From Streptomyces cavernae (GTDB lineage Bacteria > Actinomycetota > Actinomycetes > Streptomycetales > Streptomycetaceae): a DNA stretch of 64,000 nucleotides. The notes under the pieces were generated by a model, which worked only from the letters and a program-made list of their open reading frames with translations, had not been told where the DNA came from and searched no databases. The position numbers and the translations under genes are program-made. The DNA is taken from NCBI RefSeq assembly GCF_004023625.1, contig NZ_RPDJ01000008.1:186001-250000 (forward strand), read 5' to 3'. Within the stretch, counting starts at the first letter, position 1, and every line of letters starts with the position of its first letter. Shown piece after piece: positions 25,961 to 34,202 of this stretch.

Positions 25961-26140
25961 ATGGGGACGTTCCCCTGACGCATGGCGTTCCCTGGCACGT
26001 GGCTTCCCCTGACATGTCGCGTTTCCTGACATGTGTGGCGTCGCCCGACACACATGGCGCGTCGAAACGACCCATGGCGTGTCGCCCGACGCACGGCGCG
26101 TCGCCCGACCCATGGCACGTCGTCTGACATGCGGCATTGT
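25961..26140. repeat. degenerate ~19-bp tandem repeat
   Basis: About nine imperfect copies of a 17-23 base unit, roughly CATGGCGTGTCGCCYGACA, follow one another. Each has a GACATG, GACGCA or similar junction. The most regular copies are in 26050-26130. It lies between the methyltransferase stop and the nuclease-like gene. The copies differ too much, and lack unique spacers, so it is not a CRISPR. Confidence 0.7.
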
Positions 26141-26215
26141 CCCGCCGGTGCCAGACTTGGGTGAGGTTCGATCGTCTGCTCGATTCGGTATGTGGTCGTC
26201 CGAGGGAGTTGCGCC

Positions 26216-27067
26216 ATGCCGATGCTCGTGATTCAGGGTTCGTTCCATGTGAAGGGCAGTCAGCCCGACGGAGACACCGTCCACTTCGCCGCGGACAACC
26301 GGGACGAGTGGACACTCGTCGGCGGCCGCAACCCCGTCCAGATCACCACCGCCGGCCGTGCCAAACTGCGGCTGGAGGGCATGGACGCGCTGGAGACCCA
26401 CTACGGCGGCGTCCACCAGCCCCTGCCCCACGGTCACGCCGCCGCGGCGGAGTTGCTCGACTGGCTCGGCTTCACCGATGTGCGGCGCGAACCGGACGAG
26501 ACCGTCACCGGCGCGACGCCCTCGAGCCGGCGCGGCTTCGTCCTCACCCGCGGCGCCGACGTCCACGGCCGCTGTGTGGCACTGGTCGGCCGGGGCAACC
26601 CGCCCGGCGCCAGCGGTACGGAGATCCCCGTGGACGTGTCCCTGCTCCGGCAGACCGCCAACCACCACCTCGTCGCCGAGGGACTGGCCTTTCCCACCTT
26701 CTACCGCGGACTGTTCCGGGACCTGCGCGAAGAGCTGGCCGGCGCCGCACGGAAGGCCCAGGACGACGGCAAGGGAGTGTGGGCCGACGACGTGACCATG
26801 ACGGGGGTGAAGCTCACCGGGCTGCCCTCCATCACCGACGACTCCGTCATCCTGCCCAAGCTGTTCAGAAGGCTCGTGGACTACTTCAAGGTCGGCAACA
26901 TGCCGGTCTCCTGCTTCCCCGCCTACCTGGCCGGCAAGGGGGACCCGTTCACCGTCCTCCCCACCGGAGAACGCCACGTGGGCCTGCACCACGTCGTCGA
27001 GGTCACGAACAGCAGCACGGTCAGGATGACCCAGCCCGCCGTGGACCTCCTCTTCGACGAGGCGTGA
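26216..27067 (+). CDS. thermonuclease (SNase-like) fold protein
   Basis: The 283-residue protein has an N-terminal staphylococcal-nuclease-like barrel. GDTVHFAADN near residue 20, LRLEGMDALETHYGGVHQP near 55 and HAAAAELLDWLGF near 78 match the order of TNase motifs, where an Asp/Thr loop, an Arg and a Glu form the catalytic site. The C-terminal half has no match that I recognise. It may cut nucleic acid, but one should be cautious because the canonical DGDT appears as GDT after a Pro. ATG at 26216 has GAGGGAG eight bases before it; the upstream in-frame GTG at 26192 is rejected. Confidence 0.65.
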   Translation: MPMLVIQGSFHVKGSQPDGDTVHFAADNRDEWTLVGGRNPVQITTAGRAKLRLEGMDALETHYGGVHQPLPHGHAAAAELLDWLGFTDVRREPDETVTGATPSSRRGFVLTRGADVHGRCVALVGRGNPPGASGTEIPVDVSLLRQTANHHLVAEGLAFPTFYRGLFRDLREELAGAARKAQDDGKGVWADDVTMTGVKLTGLPSITDDSVILPKLFRRLVDYFKVGNMPVSCFPAYLAGKGDPFTVLPTGERHVGLHHVVEVTNSSTVRMTQPAVDLLFDEA

Positions 27068-27098
27068 GAGCCGGACCCCGGGCCGGACTGAATGAACC

Positions 27099-27285
27099 GG
27101 CCGGGGTGCGGCTGAACCGATCGGTGCGGCCGGGCCGGCCGGGGTGCGGCTGAACCGATCGGTGCGGCCGGGCCGGCTGGGGTGCGGCCGAACCGAGTGG
27201 GTGCGCCGATCCGGCCGGGTCGCGGCCGAACCGATCGGTGCGACTGATCCGGCCGGGTGCGACTGATCCGGCCGGACACGCCGTA
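27099..27285. repeat. 38-bp tandem repeat
   Basis: Copies begin at 27099, 27137 and 27175 with a 38-bp period; the unit includes GGTGCGGCTGAACCGATCGG. After the third copy the pattern decays into shorter GATCCGGCCGGGT units. It fills the space between two convergent genes. Confidence 0.75.
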
Positions 27286-27312
27286 CCGATTCACCGTGCG
27301 CTGTTCCGCGGC

Positions 27313-28488
27313 TCAGAGCACGCCGTACAGCGCGTCGATGAGCGCCATCTTCCGCGGGTCGTCGGCGATGTGCGGGCCCATGTGGTTCATGACGTAGCCG
27401 AGTGAGAGCCCCGCCTCCGGGTCGGCGAGACCGCACGAGCCACCGAAACCGTCGTGTCCGAAGGCCCGCGGATTGGGCCCGTACGACTTGTTCGGCCCGC
27501 TCAGCCACAACCCCAGCGCCACCTCCGTCTCGGCCTCGAAACCGGCGCCGAGCACCAGGTCGCGGCAGGCGCCCTGCCCTTCCCGCGCCCGCTCGGCGGC
27601 CTCGGGCGAGAGGATCCGCCGCCCGCCGTACATGCCGCGCTGCGCGAACACCCCGTACAGCGCGGCGACCGCCCGGGCCGTGCCGTGGCCGTTGGCCGCC
27701 GGCAACTCGGCCGCCCGCCACAGCGCGGTGTTCGCCTCCTCCGCGCCGACCACCGGGTTGGTCAGCGCGGCGATCGCCACCGGCGCCAACTGACTGAATA
27801 TCGCGGCCTGTTCACTGCTCGCCACGGCCGGCGGATGCACCATCTCGGCGACCCGGCCCGCCTCCTGCTCCGGCAGCCCGATGGTGAAGTCGATGCCGAG
27901 CGGTCCGGTCACCTCCCGCTCCAGGAACACCGAAGGCAGCACGCCCGACACCCGCCGCACCAGCTCACCGACCAGGAACCCGTACGTCAGAGCGTGGTAG
28001 CCGGACCGGGTGCCCGGCTCCCACCAGGGTTCGGTAGCCGCGAGCCGCTTGGTGGTCAGCTCCCAGTCGTAGAGTTGCTCCAGCGAAAGCGGCTCGCGCA
28101 GTCCGGCCAGTCCTGCGCGGTGCGAGAGCAGATGCCGGACGAGGACCGACTCCTTGCCCGCGGCGGCGAACTCCGGCCAGTACCGGGCCACCGGAGCGTC
28201 CAGGTCCAGCAGCCCCCGGTCGGCCAGGATGTGCACGCACAGTGCGGCCGGGCCCTTCGTGGTCGACCAGACGTTCACCAGGGTGTCCCGCTCCCACGGA
28301 CGGGTCCGGGCCGCGTCAGCCCAACCGCCCCACAGGTCCACCACCGTCTCACCGTTCTGCACCACACAGACGGCCGCGCCCAGTTCCCCGCGCTCGCGGA
28401 AGTTCTCCTCCAAGGCGGCCCGCACCGCCTCGAATCGCGGGTCGCATTGGCCGTGCACGAGGGGTGCTTGCGGTGCGTGCTGGGACAT
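27313..28488 (-). CDS. serine hydrolase, beta-lactamase/esterase family (class C fold)
   Basis: A 391-residue protein of the beta-lactamase-related serine hydrolases such as EstB and LACTB. The SxxK motif is S75-T-T-K78 in VNVWSTTKGP. A Tyr motif occurs in GYHALTYGFLVGEL near residue 160, and the third motif is replaced by HDGFGGSCG near 357, as in esterases of this group. No signal peptide is present, so it acts in the cytoplasm, probably on a small ester. ATG at 28488 is used; the longer frame runs into the next gene. It lies 130 bp downstream of the acetyl-xylan-esterase-like gene and may share its transcript. Confidence 0.88.
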   Translation of the reverse strand: MSQHAPQAPLVHGQCDPRFEAVRAALEENFRERGELGAAVCVVQNGETVVDLWGGWADAARTRPWERDTLVNVWSTTKGPAALCVHILADRGLLDLDAPVARYWPEFAAAGKESVLVRHLLSHRAGLAGLREPLSLEQLYDWELTTKRLAATEPWWEPGTRSGYHALTYGFLVGELVRRVSGVLPSVFLEREVTGPLGIDFTIGLPEQEAGRVAEMVHPPAVASSEQAAIFSQLAPVAIAALTNPVVGAEEANTALWRAAELPAANGHGTARAVAALYGVFAQRGMYGGRRILSPEAAERAREGQGACRDLVLGAGFEAETEVALGLWLSGPNKSYGPNPRAFGHDGFGGSCGLADPEAGLSLGYVMNHMGPHIADDPRKMALIDALYGVL

Positions 28489-28619
28489 GGGGTGCCTCCG
28501 TCGTCCGCCGGTGAGGACCCGAACATACCGACTGGTCGGACAGGGGGAAAGGTGTGCGGCGAGACTCGGCGGAGGGCCGGCCGCCGCCGTCGGCGCCGCC
28601 GCCGGGCTGCTCACGAGGG

Positions 28620-29585
28620 TCACAGACGTTCGCGCAGCCAGCGGACCTTCGCCGCCTCCTGGTACGGGCCGCCTCCCTCGTGGTCGTTGAAGTCGTAGAC
28701 CTCGATCGACTTGTCCTCGCCCGCATAGGCGTTGAAGGCCGCGAAGACCGTGGACGGCGGGCACGTCTGGTCCTCCAGCGCCGCCGAGAACAGCGCGGGA
28801 GCCCGGCCCCGTGCCGCGAAGTGGACGCCGTCGAAGTACGCGAGCGTGCGCATCACCTCCTCGGTGCGACCGCGGTGGGTCTTGAGGTAGTTGCCGATCT
28901 CCCGGTACGGGTCGCGGTCCGTCAGCGTCGTCGCCCGCGGGAAGTCGCACAGGAAGGGCACGTCCGGGGCGATCGCGGCCAGGTCCGGGACCAGTCCGCC
29001 CACCGCGACGGTGATCCCGCCGCCCTGACTGGTCCCGATCGCGGCGGTGCGTGAGGCGTCGGTCAGCGGGTGGGCGCGGGCCGCCTCGACCGCGCGGACG
29101 GCGTCCGTGTACAGCCGCCGGTAGTAGTAGTTCTCCGGGGCCTCCACGCCGCGGGTCATGAAACCGGGGTAGGCGGGACCGCTGCCCGCCGGATCCGGGG
29201 TGTCGCCGGGGGACCAGCCGCTGCCCTGTCCGCGGGTGTCCATCACGAAGTGGGCGCGGCCCGTCGACGCCCACAGCAGATGCGTGTGGGGCAGGCCCCG
29301 TCCGCCGCCGTAGCCGATGAACTCCACGACCAGCGGCACCGGTTCGGTGACGCCCGCGGGCAGGACCAGCCATCCCCTGACCGGATGACCGCCGAACCCG
29401 GCGAAGGTCACGTCCTGGACCTCGACCGTCGCCAGGCCGGTGTCGACCGGTTCGAACGTGGGGGCCAGGTCGTGTGCGCGGGCCTCCTTCAGCGTCTTGG
29501 CCCAGAAGGCGTCGAAGTCCTCGGGCTGGGCGGAGGTGCTGCGGTAGGTGCGGAGCTCGTCGACGGGCAGGTCGAACTGGGCCAT
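28620..29585 (-). CDS. acetylxylan esterase/cephalosporin-C deacetylase family hydrolase
   Basis: The 321-residue alpha/beta hydrolase belongs to carbohydrate esterase family 7. It has the RGQGSGWSPGD motif near residue 118, the nucleophile elbow GTSQGGG with Ser186, Asp in ALEDQTCPPS and His in FNDHEGGG near residue 304. Enzymes of this family remove acetyl groups from xylo-oligosaccharides and other small acetyl esters in the cytoplasm, which would complement a xylose-type importer at 15-19 kb. ATG at 29585 gives the conserved N-terminus MAQFDLPVDEL. The frame to 31169 is a shadow. Confidence 0.92.
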   Translation of the reverse strand: MAQFDLPVDELRTYRSTSAQPEDFDAFWAKTLKEARAHDLAPTFEPVDTGLATVEVQDVTFAGFGGHPVRGWLVLPAGVTEPVPLVVEFIGYGGGRGLPHTHLLWASTGRAHFVMDTRGQGSGWSPGDTPDPAGSGPAYPGFMTRGVEAPENYYYRRLYTDAVRAVEAARAHPLTDASRTAAIGTSQGGGITVAVGGLVPDLAAIAPDVPFLCDFPRATTLTDRDPYREIGNYLKTHRGRTEEVMRTLAYFDGVHFAARGRAPALFSAALEDQTCPPSTVFAAFNAYAGEDKSIEVYDFNDHEGGGPYQEAAKVRWLRERL

Positions 29586-29758
29586 GGGGCCGCCTTCCTC
29601 GGTGGTCGGGGTGCGGACGATCACGCCGTGTGGATCACACCGTATGTGGGGTGCGGGGGTGGTGGGTGGGTGATTTCCCGCCTGTTGCGCCCGGGCGGAG
29701 GCCACCCAGAACCGCAGCGCCGCCCCCGTGAAACCGCCCCACGCCCTCTTGGCCCCGA

Positions 29759-29802
29759 ACGAGGAGAGACCCATGGCCAAACGAGGAGAGACCCATGGCC
29801 AA
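29759..29802 (+). repeat. perfect 22-bp tandem duplication carrying ribosome site and ATG
   Basis: The unit ACGAGGAGAGACCCATGGCC plus AA is present twice, head to tail (29759-29780 and 29781-29802). Each copy holds GAGGAGAG and an in-context ATG. The two ATGs are in different frames because 22 is not a multiple of three. Confidence 0.85.
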
Positions 29803-29912
29803 GGGAGGTTCCCGATGAACACCCGCCCCACCGGGAATACCCGCCCGCCCCGCCTCGGCTCATCCGATGGTGGCCTCATCCGGTCACAGGCGAGGAGAGC
29901 GAGGAAGCGCAG

Positions 29913-30833
29913 ATGCCCAAGGCGTACGTCTTCACCCGGTACGGCGGTCCGGAGGCCGAGGCTTTCGTCGATCAGCCACTCCCCAGCCCCGGCCCGGGGC
30001 AGCTCCTCGTCGCGGTGCGCGCGGCGGGCGTCAACCCCGTCGACTTCAAGCAGCGCACCGGCTACGTCCGCCCCGGGGAGAGCGGGCGCGAACTGCCCGC
30101 CGTGTTCGGCAACGAGGTCGCCGGTGTCGTCGAGCGGATCGGCCCGGACGTGACCGGGTTCGCCGTCGGAGACGAGGTGTTCGGCAACCCGGTGGCCGGG
30201 GGATACGCCGAGTACGCGCTGCTGCCCGTCGCGGTGACCGCGCACAAGCCGGAGGCGATCTCCTTCACGGACGCGGCGGCCCTGCCAGTCGCGGCGGCGA
30301 CCGCGTACGACGGTGTCCGCCAGCTGGACCTGCCGGCCGGCGCCACGCTCGTGGTCACCGGCGCGGGCGGCGGCGTCGGCGTGGCGGCGGTGCAGATCGC
30401 GCGGGCCGCCGGGCTGAAGGTCGTCGGCGTGGCGAGTGCGGGCAAGAAGGGGTTCGTCGAGTCGCTCGGCGCGGTGCACGTTCCCTCGGGCCCGGACTTC
30501 GTGGCCGGCGTACGGGCCGCGGCGCCGCACGGGGTAGATGCCGTCTACGACCTCATCGGCGGTGAAGTCCTCGAAGCCGCCGCCGAGTTGCTCGACGACG
30601 GGACGAAGCTGATCACCGCGGGCGGCAAGGACATCGTGGCGGGGCTCGGCGGAGCGCCCGTCGCCCGGGCCCGCACGGCGGCGGTCCTCGACGAGGTGGC
30701 GAAGCTCGTCGTCGACGGTTCGCTGAACCCCTTGGTGACCCGTACCTTCCCGCTCGAGAAGGCGGGCGACGCGCTGCGGGTGGTCGAGGACGGTCACGCC
30801 CAGGGCAAGATCGTCATCGTGGTCGGTGCGTGA
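29913..30833 (+). CDS. NADP-dependent quinone-oxidoreductase-like (MDR) protein
   Basis: The 306-residue protein is a zinc-free medium-chain dehydrogenase/reductase. It starts MPKAYVFTRYGGPEAEAF, has NPVDFKQRTGYV near residue 35, GDEVFGNP near 88 and the nucleotide-binding VTGAGGGVGVAAVQIARAAG near 147-166. It probably reduces quinones or activated alkenes with NADPH. The stretch VVGVASAGKKGFVESLGA keeps the 2'-phosphate-binding lysines. ATG at 29913 has AGGAAG seven bases before it. It has no obvious partner; a tandemly duplicated ribosome-site/ATG lies 110 bp upstream. Confidence 0.88.
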   Translation: MPKAYVFTRYGGPEAEAFVDQPLPSPGPGQLLVAVRAAGVNPVDFKQRTGYVRPGESGRELPAVFGNEVAGVVERIGPDVTGFAVGDEVFGNPVAGGYAEYALLPVAVTAHKPEAISFTDAAALPVAAATAYDGVRQLDLPAGATLVVTGAGGGVGVAAVQIARAAGLKVVGVASAGKKGFVESLGAVHVPSGPDFVAGVRAAAPHGVDAVYDLIGGEVLEAAAELLDDGTKLITAGGKDIVAGLGGAPVARARTAAVLDEVAKLVVDGSLNPLVTRTFPLEKAGDALRVVEDGHAQGKIVIVVGA

Positions 30834-31170
30834 ACGACCGCGTGCGGGGCCGGCGCCCTCGACAACCACGCCCCGGCCTCGCTCACCGGCGGCACGCCGT
30901 GAGATGGCCTTCCCGCACACCGCCGCCTGGAACACCGCCGCCATCCGGCTCTCGAAGTCCCCGCCTTCCGGCCGCGCCGCACGACCGCCTCCCGGCGGAA
31001 CGGGTGCCGGAGCGGCTGGTGGACGAGGAGGCCGGGGGCGTGCCGTGAGCCTTTCTGCCGAGCGGCCGCGGCGGGGCGTGCGGTAGTGTGTCGCCCCGCC
31101 CACCGGGCCGAACCGGACCGGGTGGCGATGGACCACGAAGGACAGCGGCGGACCGCGACGGATCGCCACG
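30834..31170. other. spacer without recognisable gene
   Basis: About 340 bp. Open frames on both strands lack family resemblance. The first 200 bp are compositionally like coding DNA, so it may hold a decayed gene. Confidence 0.35.
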
Positions 31171-31174
31171 GACG

Positions 31175-31255
31175 AAGGAGGTGAGACCCATTACCGCTGT
31201 GTCGGCTCGGGCGTTCTCACCTCACGGCCACCGGGACTGGTAACCCGGGTGGCCA
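31175..31255 (+). promoter_or_regulatory. structured leader with short reading frame before the PrmC-like gene
   Basis: A strong AAGGAGGTGAG ribosome site lies at 31175-31185. A short frame runs from GTG 31181 (or ATT 31190, or GTG 31199) to TAA at 31241 and would encode at most 20 residues ending SPHGHRDW. The 8 bases AGGTGAGA (31179-31186) pair perfectly with TCTCACCT (31215-31222), which would bury the ribosome site. A second hairpin CCACCGGG/CCCGGGTGG covers the TAA. This looks like a leader-peptide or attenuator region; the start codon is uncertain. Confidence 0.45.
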
Positions 31256-31287
31256 CAGGGGCGCCCCACATGCCCCGAAAGGCTCTC

Positions 31288-32061
31288 ATGTCCCTCACGC
31301 ACACCACTGTCGTCAACCTGCTCCGCTCGGCGGGCTGTGTCTTCGCCGAGGACGAGGCGGAGCTCGTCCTCGCCACCGCCCGCACCCCGGACGAACTCGC
31401 CTCCATGGTCGAGCGCCGCACCGCCGGACTGCCCCTCGAACTCGTCCTGGGCTGGGCCGAGTTCCGCGGGCTGCGGATCGCCGTGGAGCCGGGGGTGTTC
31501 GTGCCGCGGCGCCGCACGGAGTTCCTCGTCGAGCAGGCGCTCGCCCTGGCGCCCGACGCACGGGTCGTGGTGGACCTGTGCTGCGGCTCCGGAGCGGTGG
31601 GCGCCGCGCTTGCCGGCGTGCTGGACGGCGTCGAACTGCACGCCGCCGACATCGAACCCGCCGCCGTGCGCTGCGCCCGCCGCAATGTGGCGGCCGTCGG
31701 CGGCCGGGTCCACCAGGGCGACCTCTTCACCGCCCTGCCCCCGGCGTTGCGCGGCCGGGTGGACGTACTCGCCGCCAACGTGCCGTACGTCCCCACCGGC
31801 GAGGTGGCCCTGCTGCCCGCGGAGGCCCGCGACCACGAGCCGCTGGTGGCCCTCGACGGTGGCTCCGACGGCCTCGATGTGCTGCGCCGGGTGGCCGCCG
31901 AAGCACCCCGGTGGCTGACTCCCGGCGGTCTGCTGCTGGTGGAGACCAGCGAAGGCCAGGCGGACCCGGCGACCGAGATCCTCGCCGGCAGCGGCCTGCT
32001 CCCGAAACTCGCCGTCTCGGAGGAGCTGTACGCGACCGTCGTGATCGGGGTCCGCCCCTGA
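31288..32061 (+). CDS. PrmC/HemK-like protein-(glutamine-N5) methyltransferase
   Basis: The 257-residue protein resembles the methylases that modify the Gln of the GGQ motif in peptide-chain release factors. A helical N-terminal domain (residues 1-75) ends in EPGVFVPRRRTEFLVEQAL, the typical PrmC transition. The SAM motif is VVVDLCCGSGAVGAAL near 93-108, and the substrate-binding NPPY motif appears as NVPY at 164-167. This one-residue change and the short length suggest an actinobacterial paralogue with an unproven target. ATG at 31288 has GAAAGG before it; ATG at 31270 and GTG at 31249 are in frame. A structured leader precedes it. Confidence 0.82.
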   Translation: MSLTHTTVVNLLRSAGCVFAEDEAELVLATARTPDELASMVERRTAGLPLELVLGWAEFRGLRIAVEPGVFVPRRRTEFLVEQALALAPDARVVVDLCCGSGAVGAALAGVLDGVELHAADIEPAAVRCARRNVAAVGGRVHQGDLFTALPPALRGRVDVLAANVPYVPTGEVALLPAEARDHEPLVALDGGSDGLDVLRRVAAEAPRWLTPGGLLLVETSEGQADPATEILAGSGLLPKLAVSEELYATVVIGVRP

Positions 32062-32084
32062 GAGCCCCTGCCTCCGAGGCTTTG

Positions 32085-32098
32085 TGCAACTAGTTGCA
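32085..32098 (+). promoter_or_regulatory. 14-bp palindrome, probable PadR operator
   Basis: TGCAACTAGTTGCA is a perfect palindrome 58 bp before the flavoenzyme start, flanked by a T-rich stretch. TTGCAT at 32094-32099 could be the -35 box. PadR/MarR-type regulators bind such TTGCA inverted repeats, and a PadR gene is the second gene of this operon. Confidence 0.65.
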
Positions 32099-32155
32099 TA
32101 AACGGGGCGGTGTCGTTTACAACAAAGGCAGACGACACCGCGCCCGGAGGCCCGC

Positions 32156-34171
32156 ATGAGCCGTTACCCCCATCTCCTCAGCCCGCTCGACCTGGGCTTC
32201 ACCACCCTCAGCAACCGCGTCCTCATGGGCTCCATGCACACCGGACTGGAGGAGGCCGAGCGCGGGTTCGAGCGGATGGCGGAGTTCTACGCCGCCCGGG
32301 CACGCGGGGGAGTGGGCCTGATCGTCACCGGCGGCATCGCGCCCAACGAGGCCGGACGCCCGTACGAGGGCGGTGCCAAGCTGACCACGGAGGCGGAAGC
32401 CGCGCGGCACACCCTCGTCACCGAGGCCGTGCACCGCGCGGGCGGGAAGATCGCGCTGCAGATCCTGCACTGCGGGCGGTACGCCTACCACCCCGGCCTG
32501 GTCGCGCCGAGCGCGCTGCAGGCACCCATCAGCCCCCATGTGCCGCACGCGCTCACCGACGCCGAGGTCGAGCGGACCGTCGACGACTACGCGCGCACCG
32601 CCAGGCTCGCCCGGCAGGCCGGCTACGACGGCGTCGAGATCATGGGCTCCGAGGGCTATCTGATCAACGAGTTCATCGCCGCCGGTACCAACCACCGCAC
32701 CGACCGCTGGGGCGGCTCGTACGAGAACCGGATGCGCTTCCCCGTGGAGATCGTCCGCCGGGTGCGCGAGGCGGTCGGCGAGGACTTCATCGTCGTCTAC
32801 CGGCTGTCGATGCTCGACCTGGTGCCCGGCGGCTCGTCGCTCGACGAGGTCATCACGCTCGCCAAGGCCGTGGAGGCCGCCGGGGCGACCATCATCAACA
32901 CCGGCATCGGCTGGCACGAGGCCCGCATCCCCACCATCGCGACCTCTGTGCCGCGCGGCGCGTACACCTGGGTGACGAAGCGGCTCATGGGCGAGGTGTC
33001 CGTCCCGCTGGTGACCACCAACCGCATCAACACCCCGGAGTTGGCGGAGGAGTTGATCGCCGAGGGGCACGCGGACATGGTGTCCCTGGCCCGTCCGATG
33101 CTCGCCGACGCCGACTTCGTCGCCAAGGCCGAAGCGGGGCGGCCGGAGACGATCAACACCTGCATAGGCTGCAACCAGGCCTGCCTCGACCACACCTTCA
33201 GCGGAAAGATCACCTCCTGCCTGGTCAATCCGCGGGCCTGCCACGAGACCGAACTGGTCCTGTCACCGACCCGGCTGCGCAAGCGCGTCGCCGTGGTCGG
33301 CGCCGGACCCGCCGGACTCGCCTGTGCGGTCACCGCCGCCGAACGCGGCCACCACGTCACCCTCTACGACGCCGCACCCGAGATCGGCGGCCAGCTCAAC
33401 GTCGCCCGAAAGGTCCCCGGCAAGCAGGAGTTCGACGAGACGCTGCGCTACTTCCGCAATCAGCTCCAACTGCACGGGGTGGACATCAAGTTGGGAACAC
33501 GGGTGAGTGCGGACGGGCTCGGTGAATACGACGAGATCGTGCTCGCCACCGGCGTCGGACCACGTAACCCCGACATCCCCGGCGTCGAACACCCCCGCGT
33601 CCTCGGCTACCTGGACGTCCTGCGCGACGGCGCCCCGGTCGGTGACCGGGTGGCGGTCCTCGGCGCGGGCGGCATCGGCTTCGACGTCGCGGCGTACCTC
33701 ACCGACGGCGGCGACCGGATCAGCGAGGACCCGGCCGCGTACTTCCGGCAGTGGGGCGTCGACACGGACTACCGCGCCCCCGGCGGCCTCACCGCACCCG
33801 AGCGGCCCGCGGCGCCGCGCACCGTCCACCTCCTGCAGCGCAAGACCTCCAAGGTCGGCGCCGGACTCGGCAAGACCACCGGCTGGATCCACCGCACCGA
33901 ACTGGCACACCGTGGCGTCACCATGATCCCCGGCGTCCAGTACGACCGTATAGACGACGCCGGGCTGCACATCACCGTGGACGGGCGGAGCCAGGTCCTC
34001 CAGGTCGACACCATCGTGCTGTGCACGGGTCAGGAGCCGCACCGGGATCTCTACGACGAACTGGCCGCCGCAGGGCGCACGGCACACCTCATCGGTGGCG
34101 CGGACGTCGCCGCCGAACTGGACGCCAAGCGCGCCATCAAGCAGGGCACCGAGCTGGCTGCGATGCTCTGA
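32156..34171 (+). CDS. 2,4-dienoyl-CoA reductase/Old-yellow-enzyme-type FMN, FeS, FAD oxidoreductase
   Basis: The 671-residue protein has three parts. Residues 1-330 are the FMN barrel of the Old Yellow Enzyme family (LLSPLDLGFTTLSNRVLMGS, NTGIGWHE). Residues 336-360 hold the 4Fe-4S ligands in CIGCNQACLDHTF and the downstream SC. Residues from about 378 form an FAD/NAD(P) domain with VAVVGAGPAGLACAV and the second nucleotide fold VAVLGAGGIGFDVAAYL near 500. This is the layout of bacterial FadH, which reduces 2,4-dienoyl-CoA in unsaturated fatty acid oxidation. Relatives reduce other enones, so the substrate is open. A palindromic operator precedes it and a PadR gene follows after 31 bp. Confidence 0.88.
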   Translation: MSRYPHLLSPLDLGFTTLSNRVLMGSMHTGLEEAERGFERMAEFYAARARGGVGLIVTGGIAPNEAGRPYEGGAKLTTEAEAARHTLVTEAVHRAGGKIALQILHCGRYAYHPGLVAPSALQAPISPHVPHALTDAEVERTVDDYARTARLARQAGYDGVEIMGSEGYLINEFIAAGTNHRTDRWGGSYENRMRFPVEIVRRVREAVGEDFIVVYRLSMLDLVPGGSSLDEVITLAKAVEAAGATIINTGIGWHEARIPTIATSVPRGAYTWVTKRLMGEVSVPLVTTNRINTPELAEELIAEGHADMVSLARPMLADADFVAKAEAGRPETINTCIGCNQACLDHTFSGKITSCLVNPRACHETELVLSPTRLRKRVAVVGAGPAGLACAVTAAERGHHVTLYDAAPEIGGQLNVARKVPGKQEFDETLRYFRNQLQLHGVDIKLGTRVSADGLGEYDEIVLATGVGPRNPDIPGVEHPRVLGYLDVLRDGAPVGDRVAVLGAGGIGFDVAAYLTDGGDRISEDPAAYFRQWGVDTDYRAPGGLTAPERPAAPRTVHLLQRKTSKVGAGLGKTTGWIHRTELAHRGVTMIPGVQYDRIDDAGLHITVDGRSQVLQVDTIVLCTGQEPHRDLYDELAAAGRTAHLIGGADVAAELDAKRAIKQGTELAAML

Positions 34172-34202
34172 GAGCCCGCGGGGGCCTGCCTAGGATGACC
34201 TC

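Noticed and set aside
25961..26140. possible CRISPR array
   Set aside because: The units are contiguous and degenerate with no unique spacers of constant length, and no cas gene is nearby.
25244..27721. 825-residue minus-strand frame
   Set aside because: It is the shadow of the methyltransferase and nuclease-like genes plus intergenic repeats.
31175..31222. tRNA-like fold in the leader
   Set aside because: There is only one 8-bp stem; no D or T arm consensus and no CCA-side acceptor were found.
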